From Spirochaetales bacterium (lineage in GTDB: Bacteria; Spirochaetota; Spirochaetia; DSM-2461): DNA of 64,000 nt. Shown one piece after another: positions 25,903 to 36,361 of the stretch; positions within the stretch are counted from its first letter, which is position 1; the number at the start of each line of letters is the position of its first letter. Where the stretch lies: assembly GCA_022360655.1 (NCBI GenBank), contig JAKSCK010000062.1:51018-115017 (forward strand), given 5' to 3'. The notes below the pieces were generated by a model. That model saw only the letters and a program-made list of their open reading frames with translations, searched no databases and had not been told where the DNA came from. Made by a program: the position numbers and the translations under genes.

Positions 25903-26469
25903 TTGGCTGCTCAATATTACATTGTTGCATCTCTTCCTATGCTCATTGGTCCTCAACAGACCTCTCCCATGAGTTATGAGGATTTTCTGGATGCCGCAAG
26001 ACCTTTTTTGACAGAGGATGAGAACCAATCACTCCTTGCAACTCGGTTAGAACCATCCGTGAATGCTCCAGAAGGGCTTGTCGCGCGTTTCTCACAGTGG
26101 GAAATGAGCTTGCGCAACGATTTGGTGCGTTTACGGGCAGCACAAGCCGGGCTTGTGGGGAGCTCCATGCTTCGAGACGGGGAACCCGTTTTGGGAACCC
26201 TGGAGATTGCCCAAGAGGCCATGGCGGCAACATCGCCCTTAGAAGCAGAGTTGATTTTGGATAAAGAGCGGTGGAAGTTCATTGATGAACTTCAAACACC
26301 ACATCACTTCAATATGGAATTTTTACGTGGTTACAGCTTGAAACTGCAAATCCTTGAACGGCATGCCCATTTTCAAGAGGATGTGGGATTTGCTGCATAC
26401 CGCGATCTTTATGCCCGGGTGCTTGGCGCTGCGGGCACCGCAGTCCCGATGGGGGGAATGAACGGATGA
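25903..26469 (+). CDS. DUF2764 family protein of the ATPase operon
   Basis: A 188-residue helical protein: YYIVASLPMLIG at the N terminus, then MSYEDFLDAARPFL and EAELILDKERWKFIDEL. DUF2764 genes occur between ATPase E and A in spirochaetes and some other bacteria lacking a standard C subunit. It may fill the role of the missing C/d-type subunit, but this is inference. TTG start with GGGGGCAGGG upstream; the stop overlaps the A subunit by 4 nt. Confidence 0.75.
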   Translation: MAAQYYIVASLPMLIGPQQTSPMSYEDFLDAARPFLTEDENQSLLATRLEPSVNAPEGLVARFSQWEMSLRNDLVRLRAAQAGLVGSSMLRDGEPVLGTLEIAQEAMAATSPLEAELILDKERWKFIDELQTPHHFNMEFLRGYSLKLQILERHAHFQEDVGFAAYRDLYARVLGAAGTAVPMGGMNG

Positions 26470-28232
26470 ACACGAGCGGAACAGTCATTGGCATCAACGG
26501 AAACATGGTGTCCGTCCGCGTCGACGGCAATGTCATCATGAATGAGGTGGGCTATGTCCTCACCGGAGGAAAGCGTCTCAAATCTGAGGTGATTCGAATC
26601 CGGGGTGACGTGGCTCAGATGCAGGTTTTTGAAATCACAAAAGGTGTTGGAATTGGAGATTCTGTTGAATTCTCTGGTGAAATGCTGGCTGTCGAACTGG
26701 GACCAGGACTCCTGGGTCAGGTGTATGATGGACTGCAGAACCCCTTGCCAGAACTCGCAGAGCAGGCCGGTTTTTTCCTGGAGCGGGGGGTGTATTTGGA
26801 TGCCCTTGACCGGGAAAACCGTTGGGAATTCACACCTGTGGCCGCTGTGGGCGATGTCCTGGAGCCCGGAGACTGTTTTGGAACAGTCCCAGAAGGACCC
26901 TTCACCCATAAAATCATGGTTCCTTTTGCCCATCGCGAAGCGGTGACGGTCACAAAAATTGCTGGGCAAGGAAGCTATGGCATAGATGAGGTTGTGTTGG
27001 AAGGAAACACTCCTCGTGGAGGTCAGGTTCAACTCACCATGCGGTTTGAATGGCCAGTGAAGCGTCCCATCTCCCTTTTTGATGAACGACTTAAACCCAC
27101 AGAACCCATGGTTTCCAAAGTCCGTTTGATGGACACCTTTTTCCCTGTGGCAAAAGGGGGCACCTACTGCATCCCTGGTCCCTTTGGTGCAGGAAAAACC
27201 GTTCTTCAACAAATCACCAGCCGTCATGCAGAAGTCGATGTGGTGATCATTGCCGCCTGTGGAGAACGAGCCGGTGAGGTTGTCGAAACGCTCAAAGAAT
27301 TCCCGGAATTGATGGATCCCAAAACAGGACGTTCTCTCATGGAACGAACCATCATCATCTGCAACACCTCATCCATGCCAGTGGCCTCTCGGGAAGCCTC
27401 GGTGTACACCGCTGTGACTCTGGGAGAGTACTACCGACAAATGGGCCTCGATGTTCTTCTTTTGGCAGACTCCACAAGTCGTTGGGCTCAGGCTATGCGG
27501 GAAATGTCGGGACGATTGGAAGAAATCCCTGGTGAAGAAGCTTTCCCCGCCTATCTGGAGTCTTCCATTGCCGCATTCTATGAACGTGCTGGTATTGTTC
27601 GACTCAAGAGTGGGGAAACCGGTTCCGTTACCATTGGTGGTACTGTTTCTCCTGCTGGTGGTAACTTTGAAGAACCCGTAACCCAGGCCACTTTGAAAGT
27701 GGTGGGGGCCTTCCACGGTTTGTCGCGTGAACGATCCGATGCGCGAAAATATCCCGCCATTCATCCCACTGATTCCTGGAGTAAATACTCCGGTATTATG
27801 CCTCCTCATCATGTGGATTATGCCCATGGGATTCTCTCCCGTTCTGGGGAAATCGACGCCATGATGAAGGTTGTGGGAGAAGAGGGAACCAGTTTGAAAG
27901 ACTATTTGGTCTATCAAAAGGGTGAGTTCCTTGATGCGGTGTATTTCCAGCAAAACTCCTTTGATCCGGTCGATGCAGCCGTCACTCCCGATCGTCAAAT
28001 TTCTGTTTTTGCTCTGATTCTCCACATTCTGGCAGCAGAACTGGACTTGGCGGACAAAGATGAGGCACGTCGTTGGTTCTATCAGCTGCGTCAGAAGTTC
28101 CTTGACTACAACGGTGCAGAATGGCACAGCGATGATTTCAATCGTCTCGAGAAAGAAATTCGCGAGATGGTTCTCTCCAAAACTGTTGGAAGCGATCCCG
28201 CCGCTGCCAGCATCCTCGAGGAGCTGAAGTAA
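26466..28232 (+). CDS. atpA: V/A-type ATPase catalytic subunit A
   Basis: A 588-residue catalytic subunit, homologous to F-ATPase beta. The P-loop GPFGAGKTV is near residue 238, the arginine-rich region and [13 protein letters not shown] are intact, and the A-type bulge region (about 115-185) is present. ATP hydrolysis or synthesis happens here at the interface with subunit B. Length is usual for bacterial V/A-ATPases. One base overlaps the start of subunit B. Confidence 0.97.
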   Translation: MNTSGTVIGINGNMVSVRVDGNVIMNEVGYVLTGGKRLKSEVIRIRGDVAQMQVFEITKGVGIGDSVEFSGEMLAVELGPGLLGQVYDGLQNPLPELAEQAGFFLERGVYLDALDRENRWEFTPVAAVGDVLEPGDCFGTVPEGPFTHKIMVPFAHREAVTVTKIAGQGSYGIDEVVLEGNTPRGGQVQLTMRFEWPVKRPISLFDERLKPTEPMVSKVRLMDTFFPVAKGGTYCIPGPFGAGKTVLQQITSRHAEVDVVIIAACGERAGEVVETLKEFPELMDPKTGRSLMERTIIICNTSSMPVASREASVYTAVTLGEYYRQMGLDVLLLADSTSRWAQAMREMSGRLEEIPGEEAFPAYLESSIAAFYERAGIVRLKSGETGSVTIGGTVSPAGGNFEEPVTQATLKVVGAFHGLSRERSDARKYPAIHPTDSWSKYSGIMPPHHVDYAHGILSRSGEIDAMMKVVGEEGTSLKDYLVYQKGEFLDAVYFQQNSFDPVDAAVTPDRQISVFALILHILAAELDLADKDEARRWFYQLRQKFLDYNGAEWHSDDFNRLEKEIREMVLSKTVGSDPAAASILEELK

Positions 28233-29530
28233 TGAACAAGGTATACAGCAAGATTGAATCCATCGCCGGTAATGTCATCACCGTCAAAGCTGATGGGGTT
28301 CGTTATGGTGATCTGGCCCAAATCTCGGCCTCTTTTGGAACCTCTTTGGCGGAAGTCATCAAACTGGATGAAGATATTGTTTCCCTTCAGGTCTTTGCTG
28401 GGGCACGGGGTGTTTCCACAGGCGATGAGGTGCGGTTTTTAGGAAAGTCCATGCAGGTGGCCTTCTCGGAAGATTTGATGGGGCGTGTTTTTAATGGCTC
28501 TGGAGAACCACGAGATAAGGGACCAGCGCTCAAAGACAACATGATTCCCATTGGTGGACCATCCTTTAATCCGGCTCGCCGTATTATTCCCCGGAACATG
28601 GTTCGGACCGGTATCCCCATGATTGACCTTTTTAACACCCTGGTGGAGAGTCAGAAACTTCCCATTTTCTCCATCTCTGGAGAGCCCTACAACGAACTGT
28701 TGGCCCGTATTGCTCTTCAGGCAGAGGTGGATCTCATCATCTTGGGTGGCATGGGGCTCAAGCATGACGATTACCTCTATTTCCGAGACACCTTGGAAGA
28801 GGGGGGAGCTCTTGGTCGATCCATCCTGTTCATTCACACGGCAGCAGATCCTGTGGTGGAAGGCTTGATGGTTCCGGATATTTCCTTGGCTGTGGCTGAA
28901 AAGTTTGCTTTGGAAGGAAAGAAAGTTTTGGTTCTGTTGACTGACATGACCAACTTTGCGGATGCTATGAAGGAAATTGCCATCACCCAGGAACAGGTTC
29001 CTTCCAACCGTGGGTATCCCGGTGACTTGTATTCCCAATTGGCCAGCCGCTATGAAAAAGCGGTGGATATTGAAGGAGCAGGGTCCATCACCGTTTTGGC
29101 GGTAACCACCATGCCTGGTGATGATGTGACCCATCCCGTTCCAGATAATACCGGGTACATCACCGAGGGGCAGTATTATCTGCGTGGTGGGCGAATTGAA
29201 CCCTTTGGTTCCTTGAGTCGCTTGAAACAGCAGGTGAATGACCGAACCCGGGAAGATCACAGGCCTCTGATGGACGGCATGATTAAAATCTATTCCGCCT
29301 ATAAAGATGCGCTCGAGAAACAGTCCATGGGTTTCCAGATGACGGATTGGGATCTGAAGTTGCTGAAGTATGGGGCACTTTTTGAACAGGAAATGATGGA
29401 TTTGTCGGTCAATGTTCCCTTGGAAAAAGCCTTGGATAATGGGTGGAAAATCTTGGCATCCTGTTTCGAAAAAGAAGAAACAGGACTCCGATCAAGTTTG
29501 ATTGAAAAGTTCTGGCCCATAGAAGTTTAG
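28232..29530 (+). CDS. atpB: V/A-type ATPase non-catalytic subunit B
   Basis: A 432-residue regulatory/non-catalytic subunit. It lacks a P-loop, having [15 protein letters not shown] in its place, as expected. The conserved [18 protein letters not shown] and [14 protein letters not shown] segments are visible. It alternates with subunit A in the hexamer. Start ATG overlaps the A stop by one base (TAATG). Confidence 0.97.
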   Translation: MNKVYSKIESIAGNVITVKADGVRYGDLAQISASFGTSLAEVIKLDEDIVSLQVFAGARGVSTGDEVRFLGKSMQVAFSEDLMGRVFNGSGEPRDKGPALKDNMIPIGGPSFNPARRIIPRNMVRTGIPMIDLFNTLVESQKLPIFSISGEPYNELLARIALQAEVDLIILGGMGLKHDDYLYFRDTLEEGGALGRSILFIHTAADPVVEGLMVPDISLAVAEKFALEGKKVLVLLTDMTNFADAMKEIAITQEQVPSNRGYPGDLYSQLASRYEKAVDIEGAGSITVLAVTTMPGDDVTHPVPDNTGYITEGQYYLRGGRIEPFGSLSRLKQQVNDRTREDHRPLMDGMIKIYSAYKDALEKQSMGFQMTDWDLKLLKYGALFEQEMMDLSVNVPLEKALDNGWKILASCFEKEETGLRSSLIEKFWPIEV

Positions 29531-29543
29531 GAGAGGCGAGGGC

Positions 29544-30146
29544 ATGGCAAAGATTAAGCTCACAAAGAATGAGCTGAAAAAACAAAAAGACGCCCTCAAG
29601 ATGTTCTCACGCTATCTCCCTACCTTGCAGTTGAAAAAACAGCAACTGCAAGCGGAAATCCGCAAGGTCGAGGAGAGAGAGGCGGCCGTCCGATCCCAAA
29701 AGGAATCCTTGGAAGAGGACTTTCGAAAGTGGATTGCGGTTTTTGGTGAGGATGTGGGCCTTGATGAAACCCTTTTGGTTCTTGAGGCCACGGATGTGGG
29801 ACGGGGCAACATCGCCGGTGTGGATATTCCCATTTTTCAAGGTGCTTCGTTTCAGCCTGTTTCCTATGACCTCTGGGCCAAGCCTCTGTGGGTGGACAAG
29901 GCTGTTGTTGAACTCCAGCGTCTGATGCTTCTTGACTTGGAACTGCGTGTTCTTGAGGAGCAAAGACGTTTGCTTGCGGTGGAACTGCGCACCACAACCC
30001 AACGGGTGAATCTGTTTGAAAAGGTGAAAATCCCGGAGACACGGGGAAACATCAAGAAAATCAGCATTTATCTGGGAGATCAGCAAACCGCCGCTGTGGT
30101 GCGGGGAAAAATCTCCAAGCGGGGCTTGGAAAGGGCTGCATCATGA
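29544..30146 (+). CDS. atpD: V/A-type ATPase subunit D (central stalk)
   Basis: A 200-residue rotor-stalk subunit homologous in role to F-ATPase gamma. It has a long N-terminal helix (LTKNELKKQKDALKMFSRYLPTLQLKKQQL) and a C-terminal helix returning along it (LEEQRRLLAVELRTTTQRVNLFEKVKIP). ATG with GGAGAGGCGAGG upstream; overlaps subunit I by 4 nt. No separate F or C subunit gene follows. Confidence 0.93.
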   Translation: MAKIKLTKNELKKQKDALKMFSRYLPTLQLKKQQLQAEIRKVEEREAAVRSQKESLEEDFRKWIAVFGEDVGLDETLLVLEATDVGRGNIAGVDIPIFQGASFQPVSYDLWAKPLWVDKAVVELQRLMLLDLELRVLEEQRRLLAVELRTTTQRVNLFEKVKIPETRGNIKKISIYLGDQQTAAVVRGKISKRGLERAAS

Positions 30147-32002
30147 TTGTTCCAATGAAAAAAGCCGATGTGGTTGTGGCCTCTCCTCACTGGAGGGCCG
30201 CGTTGAAAACCCTTCGGAAAGCCGGGGTTTTGCATCTTTCTCGGGTTCCTGCAGGACAGGGAGAAGCCGTTCAACAGCTTCAGGGGGAGCGTGCACAGAT
30301 TCAGCAAGCGCTGAATTCCCTTGATTCGTCCATCAAAAGTTCTCCCAAGAGTCCAGCTCTGGATGAGGCGGGGCTCAAAGAGGGTGTTCAGCAAATTCTT
30401 GAGGCCAGTGAGCGCAAGAGTGCTCTTCTTCAAAGAATCGCCGATCTTGAACTGCAGCGTTCCACCATGGAGCCCTTTGGGGATTTTGAGCCTGCAGATC
30501 TTGAGATTCTCAAAAGCAAGGATATTGATTTGTGCCTTGTGGAAGGGAATGAAGGGCTTGGCCTATCACTTGAGAAGGCCGGAGCTTCTGTTTTTGTGAT
30601 TTCACGATCAAAAAAGCAGCGGATCTTTGCGGCTGTTTTCCAAGGGGAGGCTCCCTCCTCTGTTCGGGAAATGGCCATTGCGTTTCCTGAGTATGGCATG
30701 GTGGAACTGGATTCTCTCTTGGAGGATTCTCAACAAAAGCTCCAGAAAGTCACCGATGATTTAGCTCTTCATGCCGCAAAGCGAAAGGACTACGAAGCCC
30801 TTGAAACTCTTTTGAATCAGCGGATTGAGATGGAATCCTTAGTCTCTGAAGGGGAGGATGGGGAGTCTCTCAGCTGGATCAGCGGATTCATTCCTGAGGA
30901 CGGACTTTCGTCACTCAAAGCCCTTGCCTCAGAGCAAGGCTGGGGGCTTCTTCTTCGTGATCCATCGGAAGAGGATCTGCCTCCAACGTTGGTTCGAAAT
31001 ACGAAAGGGATACGCATCATTGCTCCTGTTTTTGAATTCCTGGGAACTGTTCCAGGATACCGAGAATATGATATCAGCCCCTATTTCTTGGCCTATTTTT
31101 CCGTATTTTTTGCCATGATCATTGGAGATGGGGGCTATGGTGTTCTCTTCTTGATGGGTGCATTGGCACTGGCGTTTATGAGCCGAAAAAAAGGTTTGGC
31201 TGATGCGGTGAAACTGCTCTTTTTGCTCAGCCTTTCCACCGTAGCCTGGGGAGCCGTGACGGGGAATTGGTTTGGTTCCAAAGCCTTGGCGGCTTGGGAG
31301 CCTCTCAAACTTTTAACCGTTCCGGCTTTGGCCACCTACCCAGAGTTGTTCCCTCAGGTTCAAACCAATCCACAAGATACGGTGATGTGGCTGTGCTTCC
31401 TCTTGGGGCTTTCTCAGCTCACATTGGCCAATCTGATGAATTTCCTACGGGACTTTCCCTCACTTCGGGCTCTGTCCCATCTTGGGTGGGGTAGTTTAGT
31501 GGGGGGATTGTACTTCTTGGTGCTCAACCTTGTTCTCGGTTCCACTCTGCCGCAATTTGCCATTTGGGCCATGGTGGGAGGATTTGCCTTTGTGCTTCTC
31601 TTTGGAGAGCAGGGACCAGGCATCCCCTTTATGACCGGACTGGGAAAGGGACTCGGAGGAGCCTTCACCACGTTCTTGGATTCCATCAGTGGATTTTCCA
31701 ACATCATTTCTTACATTCGACTTTTTGCTGTGGGCATGTCGTCCTTTTACATCGCATCAAGTTTTAACAATCTTGCGGCACCCATGCTTGACGGGTGGCT
31801 GTTCCCAGCGGGCATTCTTGTGGTGCTCATCGGTCATGGACTGAATCTGGTGATGGCCTTGCTCTCAGTGGTGGTGCATGGCATTCGTCTCAATATGCTC
31901 GAATTCTCTGGCCAGCTCGGAATGGAATGGTCGGGAATGGAATACGACCCCTTCAGGGTCCGGATATCGGAAGAGAATACGTATCAAGGAGTTCCTTCAT
32001 GA
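30143..32002 (+). CDS. atpI: V/A-type ATPase subunit I (membrane stator)
   Basis: A 619-residue membrane subunit, the counterpart of subunit a. The N-terminal 300 residues form a cytoplasmic domain with stalk-binding helices; the C-terminal half has about seven helices (from FLAYFSVFFAMIIGDGGYG to the end). The essential arginine region near ISYIRLFAVGMSS is visible. The cytosolic domain is shorter than in some archaeal proteins. Its TGA overlaps the K-subunit ATG. Confidence 0.95.
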   Translation: MIVPMKKADVVVASPHWRAALKTLRKAGVLHLSRVPAGQGEAVQQLQGERAQIQQALNSLDSSIKSSPKSPALDEAGLKEGVQQILEASERKSALLQRIADLELQRSTMEPFGDFEPADLEILKSKDIDLCLVEGNEGLGLSLEKAGASVFVISRSKKQRIFAAVFQGEAPSSVREMAIAFPEYGMVELDSLLEDSQQKLQKVTDDLALHAAKRKDYEALETLLNQRIEMESLVSEGEDGESLSWISGFIPEDGLSSLKALASEQGWGLLLRDPSEEDLPPTLVRNTKGIRIIAPVFEFLGTVPGYREYDISPYFLAYFSVFFAMIIGDGGYGVLFLMGALALAFMSRKKGLADAVKLLFLLSLSTVAWGAVTGNWFGSKALAAWEPLKLLTVPALATYPELFPQVQTNPQDTVMWLCFLLGLSQLTLANLMNFLRDFPSLRALSHLGWGSLVGGLYFLVLNLVLGSTLPQFAIWAMVGGFAFVLLFGEQGPGIPFMTGLGKGLGGAFTTFLDSISGFSNIISYIRLFAVGMSSFYIASSFNNLAAPMLDGWLFPAGILVVLIGHGLNLVMALLSVVVHGIRLNMLEFSGQLGMEWSGMEYDPFRVRISEENTYQGVPS

Positions 32003-32421
32003 ACATCGGATTAATTGGTCCTGCAGCGGCCCTCGGACTTGCCGCCATCGGTTCAGCTCTCGGTACCGGCGCCGCCGGTCAGGCCTCTATGGGTGCTTGG
32101 AAAAAGTGCTTTGCATCCAATAAGCCAGCCCCCTTTATGCTGGTTGCCTTTACTGGAGCCCCTCTCACACAAACCATCTACGGTTTTTTGTTGATGCTTT
32201 TCATCAATGGAAGTGATAAAGATCCTTTGACCTTGCTGAGCGCCGGAGTCTTTGGTGGTTTGGCCATGGGTTTTTCTGCTTTGATGCAGGGGAAAGCTGC
32301 CGCTGGCGCTGCTGATGCACTTGCTGACACCGGAAAGGGAACGGCCAACTACCTCATGGTCATTGGTATTGTTGAGACCGTGGCACTGTTTGTGATGGTC
32401 TTCTTGTTGTTGATGCTCTAG
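31999..32421 (+). CDS. atpK: V/A-type ATPase subunit K (rotor ring proteolipid)
   Basis: A 140-residue four-helix proteolipid forming the rotor ring. Na+-ligand side chains known from Enterococcus hirae NtpK appear to be matched: Thr-Gln in PLTQTIYGF (helix 2), with the nearby Tyr; Gln in LMQGKAAAG (helix 3); Glu in GIVETVAL (helix 4). This suggests Na+ coupling. Four helices and a single carboxylate pair per subunit match the NtpK type. Last gene before the terminator at 32461. Confidence 0.95.
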   Translation: MNIGLIGPAAALGLAAIGSALGTGAAGQASMGAWKKCFASNKPAPFMLVAFTGAPLTQTIYGFLLMLFINGSDKDPLTLLSAGVFGGLAMGFSALMQGKAAAGAADALADTGKGTANYLMVIGIVETVALFVMVFLLLML

Positions 32422-32460
32422 GGAACGAATCCGGACCCGGACAGCATGTGAAAATTTCCC

Positions 32461-32491
32461 AGGCCGCCCCTTCGGGCGGCCTGTATTTTTT
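32461..32491 (+). terminator. Rho-independent terminator of the V/A-ATPase operon
   Basis: AGGCCGCCC/GGGCGGCCT (9-bp stem, CTTC loop) followed by GTATTTTTTT. Stands 40 nt after the K-subunit stop. Confidence 0.95.
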
Positions 32492-32493
32492 TG

Positions 32494-32499
32494 TATAAT
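32494..32499 (+). promoter_or_regulatory. -10 element of the TPR protein gene
   Basis: TATAAT immediately after the terminator T run, 28 nt before the GTG start. The -35 would fall within the terminator stem and is not obvious. Confidence 0.5.
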
Positions 32500-32526
32500 G
32501 ATAAGGAAAGAGAACGGGAGAGGTAT

Positions 32527-33519
32527 GTGGCTAAGAAATATTGGCTCTGTGGATTCCTAATGCTTGCCGTGTTTCTATCTCTTGATGCTCAAGAACGCCC
32601 GCCCTGGGTGATTCTTGAACAAGGGAAGGTGGCTTTTGATGAATCCAATCTGTCCCAGGCTCAACAACTCTTCTTTGAAGCCACCCAGAAAAACCAAGAA
32701 TACCCTGAGGCGGAATTTTGGCTGGGACAGGTCTATGAGGCGCAAGGTCAGCCCGAACTTGCAGAAGAACAGTACCGGCGGGCGCTGTCCTATGCCTCCT
32801 TACTGGTGATTCGCAACCAATCCATTCAAATCCAGTATGCCTTAGCCCAATTGCTCTTGAATCGGGGTGCTCCCCGGCGGGAGGAAGCCCGCGCTCTTCT
32901 TTCGGGAATTGCCAATCAGGAAGGAGCCTCAGACCCGGAACAACTCAAACGGGAGCATCTCTATGTGGACCGCTTGTTGGCTGGTGGGTTGGATGAGCTG
33001 TTGTATCTGTATCGTGATGAATTGACCTATTCATTGCAGGCCCGTCGAGTTCTTGGGGAAATGGCCTGGGAAGATGGGCAATACAGAACGGCACTAGTGC
33101 ATTCCATGCGCAGTGTGCTTTCCATACTTTCCACTCTTTCACAAAGACGACGGGAGGTGGATCCTCATTGGCGATTTGATATCGATCCCCTGGAAGATCC
33201 CCTCCGGCCCGATAAAGATGTTCGATACCCACTTTATGCCGACGGCGTTGCCGAGTTGTTGGCTTGGGTCAATCAACAAGATTTGACGGCAACACAATGG
33301 CTTGAGACCGAAGGTTTTTGGTCACAAGTCTACCTTCTTGCTTCTGCACTTTTTGCCGGAGGTCATGGGGATGCGGCCCAAGCCTGTTGGGAAGTTCTTG
33401 TGGTTTCTGGTTCATTAGAAGGGGATCGATCCCCCCGAAACGGTAGCGGACGTTGGGGGCGCCTGGCTGTGAAGCAGCTTGAAAACCCCTTCATTTCAGT
33501 TGGAACTCTCGCTCCTTAG
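32527..33519 (+). CDS. exported TPR-repeat protein
   Basis: About 330 residues with an N-terminal signal peptide ([20 protein letters not shown]). TPR helices follow: [56 protein letters not shown] and [12 protein letters not shown]. The C-terminal half has HWRFDIDPL and further helices without recognised family. GTG is chosen because GGGAG lies 6 nt upstream; a TTG at 32491 would overlap the promoter. It ends 22 nt before uvrA. Likely a periplasmic scaffold. Confidence 0.75.
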   Translation: MAKKYWLCGFLMLAVFLSLDAQERPPWVILEQGKVAFDESNLSQAQQLFFEATQKNQEYPEAEFWLGQVYEAQGQPELAEEQYRRALSYASLLVIRNQSIQIQYALAQLLLNRGAPRREEARALLSGIANQEGASDPEQLKREHLYVDRLLAGGLDELLYLYRDELTYSLQARRVLGEMAWEDGQYRTALVHSMRSVLSILSTLSQRRREVDPHWRFDIDPLEDPLRPDKDVRYPLYADGVAELLAWVNQQDLTATQWLETEGFWSQVYLLASALFAGGHGDAAQACWEVLVVSGSLEGDRSPRNGSGRWGRLAVKQLENPFISVGTLAP

Positions 33520-33541
33520 TTGCGAAAGAAATAGGACAAGC

Positions 33542-36361
33542 ATGGCAAAGATCATCATCAAAGGTGCTCGTGAGCACAACCTTAAAAATATTGACCTGGA
33601 ACTCCCTCGGGATCGTCTCATTGTTGTCTCAGGACTCTCTGGGTCCGGAAAATCGTCCTTAGCCTTTGATACCGTTTTTGCCGAGGGGCAACGACGATAT
33701 GTGGAATCCCTTTCAGCTTATGCCCGCCAATTCCTGGGGCGCATGGATAAACCAGATGTGGATTATCTTGAGGGCTTGTCTCCCGCCATTTCCATCGAGC
33801 AAAAAACCACCAGTAAGAATCCCCGCTCCACGGTGGGAACCATCACAGAAATCTATGATTATCTTCGACTTCTCTATGCCCGAATTGGTCGTCCTGTCTG
33901 TCCCAATGACGGAACGCCCATTCGAGAGCAGAGTGTGGATCAAATTCTGGATACGGTGCTCTCTTTTCCAGAAGGAAGCCGGCTCATGGTTCTCTCCCCC
34001 CTTGTTCGGGGGAAGAAAGGCGAGCATAAAAAGTATCTGGAGGATGCGAAAAAAGCCGGGTTCCTCCGGGTTCGAGTGGATGGGGAAGTGCATTCTCTTG
34101 ATGATGAAATTGTGCTGGATAAACAACGGAAGCATGATCTTTCCGTCGTTGTGGATCGCATCAAACTCAATCCAGAAAGTCATAAACGGCTGGCTGAATC
34201 TGTTGAAACAGCCCTTGAAGTTTCCGATGGGAAAATGAAGGTGCTGCGGATTCTTGAGGGAGGGGAGGAAGAAGAGCATTTCTTCTCAGAAAAAAATTCC
34301 TGTCCAGAATGTGGCTTTAGCCTTCCGGAGTTGCAGCCTCGTCTTTTCAGTTTCAATAGTCCCTTTGGGGCCTGTCCCTCTTGTGATGGTCTGGGAATGA
34401 CGCAGGAATTTGATCGGGAACTCATACTTCCCGATTTGTCTCTCTCCTTCAATGAGCGGGGTTTGGCTCCCTATAATCCTGAGGCGGCTTGGCATCGCAG
34501 TTGGTTTGAAGGATTTGCAAAAGCCTATGGCTACAGTCTGGATCAACCCTTTTCTGAGTGGTCGGAGGAGGATTTAAACGACCTCTTCGAGGGCACGGAT
34601 GAGGCCATCGATGTCACCTATGTGAATCGAAAAGGCACGGGCAAATTTGAATACACCTCCCAGTTCAAGGGGATTTTTGCCGATCTCAAACGTCGATATA
34701 AAGAGTCCTCTTCTTCAGGGGTACGGGATTGGCTGGAAGGCTACATGACCCGGAGGCACTGTCATGAGTGCCAGGGGAAGCGGCTCAGGCGAGAGGCCCT
34801 CAGTGTCTATGTGGATGATAAAAGCATCATTGAAGTCACCTCTATGCCTGTTCATGTAGCCCGAGCCTTCTTTGATGATGTGAAGCTGGGGGAAACCGAT
34901 CAGCACATTGCCGATCAAATCCTCAAAGAAATTCGGGACCGACTCCGCTTCCTGCAAAGTGTGGGATTGGGATATCTCACCTTGGATCGGGAGTCGGCCA
35001 CTCTTTCAGGGGGAGAGGCCCAACGCATTCGCCTGGCCACGCAAATTGGATCGTCTTTGGTTGGGGTTCTCTACATCTTGGATGAACCCACCATAGGTCT
35101 CCATCAACGGGATAACCAAAAGCTTATAGATACTCTCACCCATTTGAGAGATTTGGGAAACACCCTGATTGTAGTGGAGCATGATGAGCAAACCATTCGC
35201 ACAGCAGATCATATTGTGGATATGGGACCTGGAGCCGGGGTGCACGGTGGGCATGTGGTATCCCAGGGATCACTCCAAGCCATCCTTTCCGATCCAAACA
35301 GTCCCACAGGCCGATTCCTCAGTGGTGCCGAAACCATTGATGTGCCTGAGGAACGAAGAGCGGGAAATGGAAAGTTTCTGCAGGTGAAAGGAGCTCGGGA
35401 ACACAATCTGAAAAACATTTCAGTGGAGATTCCATTGGGGACCTTTGTCACCATCACCGGTGTTTCTGGATCTGGTAAGTCCACTCTCCTCTCTGATGTG
35501 ATTCATCCAGTGCTTTCGAATGCCGTTGGCCGGACCAAGCTTCCTACGGCAGATTATGAAAGCATCACCGGTACCGACTTTTTGGATAAGGTGATTAGCA
35601 TTGATCAGAGCCCCATTGGCCGAACTCCACGCTCCAATCCGGCCACCTATGTGGGACTGTTTACTCCTGTTCGAGAACTTTTTGCCTCTCTTCCTGAGGC
35701 CAAGGCCAGAGGATACAAGCCAGGACGATTCAGCTTCAATGTGAAAGGTGGACGCTGCGAGGCCTGTGAGGGAGCAGGTACCAAAAAAATTGAAATGCAT
35801 TTTCTTCCGGATGTTTATGTCACGTGTGATGTCTGCAAGGGCAAGCGGTTCAATCGTGAAACGCTTGAGGTGCGTTACAAAGGGAAAAACATTCATGAGG
35901 TTTTAGAAATGACCGCAGAGGAGGCTCTGGAGTTCTTTCAAGCTGTTCCTTCCATTCGAAACCGCTTGGTGACCTTGAATGCTGTGGGATTAGGTTATGT
36001 CAAATTAGGACAATCCGCTCTCACTCTTTCCGGAGGAGAGGCCCAACGGGTGAAACTGTCCCTTGAACTCTCCAAAAGGAGCACAGGAAACACTTTTTAC
36101 ATCGTGGATGAACCCACCACAGGGTTGCATTTTGCCGATGTGAAGAAACTCCTTGAAGTTCTTCAAACACTTGTAGATCGGGGAAATACCATCTGCATGA
36201 TTGAGCATAATCTGGATGTGATTAAGCAAGCTGACCACATCATTGACTTGGGACCAGAAGGTGGTGATGGCGGTGGAACCGTTGTGGCTGTTGGAACACC
36301 AGAGGAGGTGGCCCAAGTTCCTCAATCTTATACTGGACATTATTTGAAGGACGTCCTCTGA
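33542..36361 (+). CDS. uvrA: excinuclease ABC subunit A
   Basis: A 939-residue damage-recognition ATPase. Two ABC ATPase cores: Walker [10 protein letters not shown] near residue 31 and GVSGSGKST near residue 641; signature [12 protein letters not shown] and [12 protein letters not shown]; Walker [10 protein letters not shown] and VDEPTTGLH. Zinc-binding cysteines appear in CPECGF...CPSCDGLG and in [11 protein letters not shown]...CDVCKGKR. The ATG at 33542 is preferred over an upstream in-frame ATG inside the TPR gene. Its TGA overlaps the probable CTG start of lptD. Confidence 0.98.
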   Translation: MAKIIIKGAREHNLKNIDLELPRDRLIVVSGLSGSGKSSLAFDTVFAEGQRRYVESLSAYARQFLGRMDKPDVDYLEGLSPAISIEQKTTSKNPRSTVGTITEIYDYLRLLYARIGRPVCPNDGTPIREQSVDQILDTVLSFPEGSRLMVLSPLVRGKKGEHKKYLEDAKKAGFLRVRVDGEVHSLDDEIVLDKQRKHDLSVVVDRIKLNPESHKRLAESVETALEVSDGKMKVLRILEGGEEEEHFFSEKNSCPECGFSLPELQPRLFSFNSPFGACPSCDGLGMTQEFDRELILPDLSLSFNERGLAPYNPEAAWHRSWFEGFAKAYGYSLDQPFSEWSEEDLNDLFEGTDEAIDVTYVNRKGTGKFEYTSQFKGIFADLKRRYKESSSSGVRDWLEGYMTRRHCHECQGKRLRREALSVYVDDKSIIEVTSMPVHVARAFFDDVKLGETDQHIADQILKEIRDRLRFLQSVGLGYLTLDRESATLSGGEAQRIRLATQIGSSLVGVLYILDEPTIGLHQRDNQKLIDTLTHLRDLGNTLIVVEHDEQTIRTADHIVDMGPGAGVHGGHVVSQGSLQAILSDPNSPTGRFLSGAETIDVPEERRAGNGKFLQVKGAREHNLKNISVEIPLGTFVTITGVSGSGKSTLLSDVIHPVLSNAVGRTKLPTADYESITGTDFLDKVISIDQSPIGRTPRSNPATYVGLFTPVRELFASLPEAKARGYKPGRFSFNVKGGRCEACEGAGTKKIEMHFLPDVYVTCDVCKGKRFNRETLEVRYKGKNIHEVLEMTAEEALEFFQAVPSIRNRLVTLNAVGLGYVKLGQSALTLSGGEAQRVKLSLELSKRSTGNTFYIVDEPTTGLHFADVKKLLEVLQTLVDRGNTICMIEHNLDVIKQADHIIDLGPEGGDGGGTVVAVGTPEEVAQVPQSYTGHYLKDVL

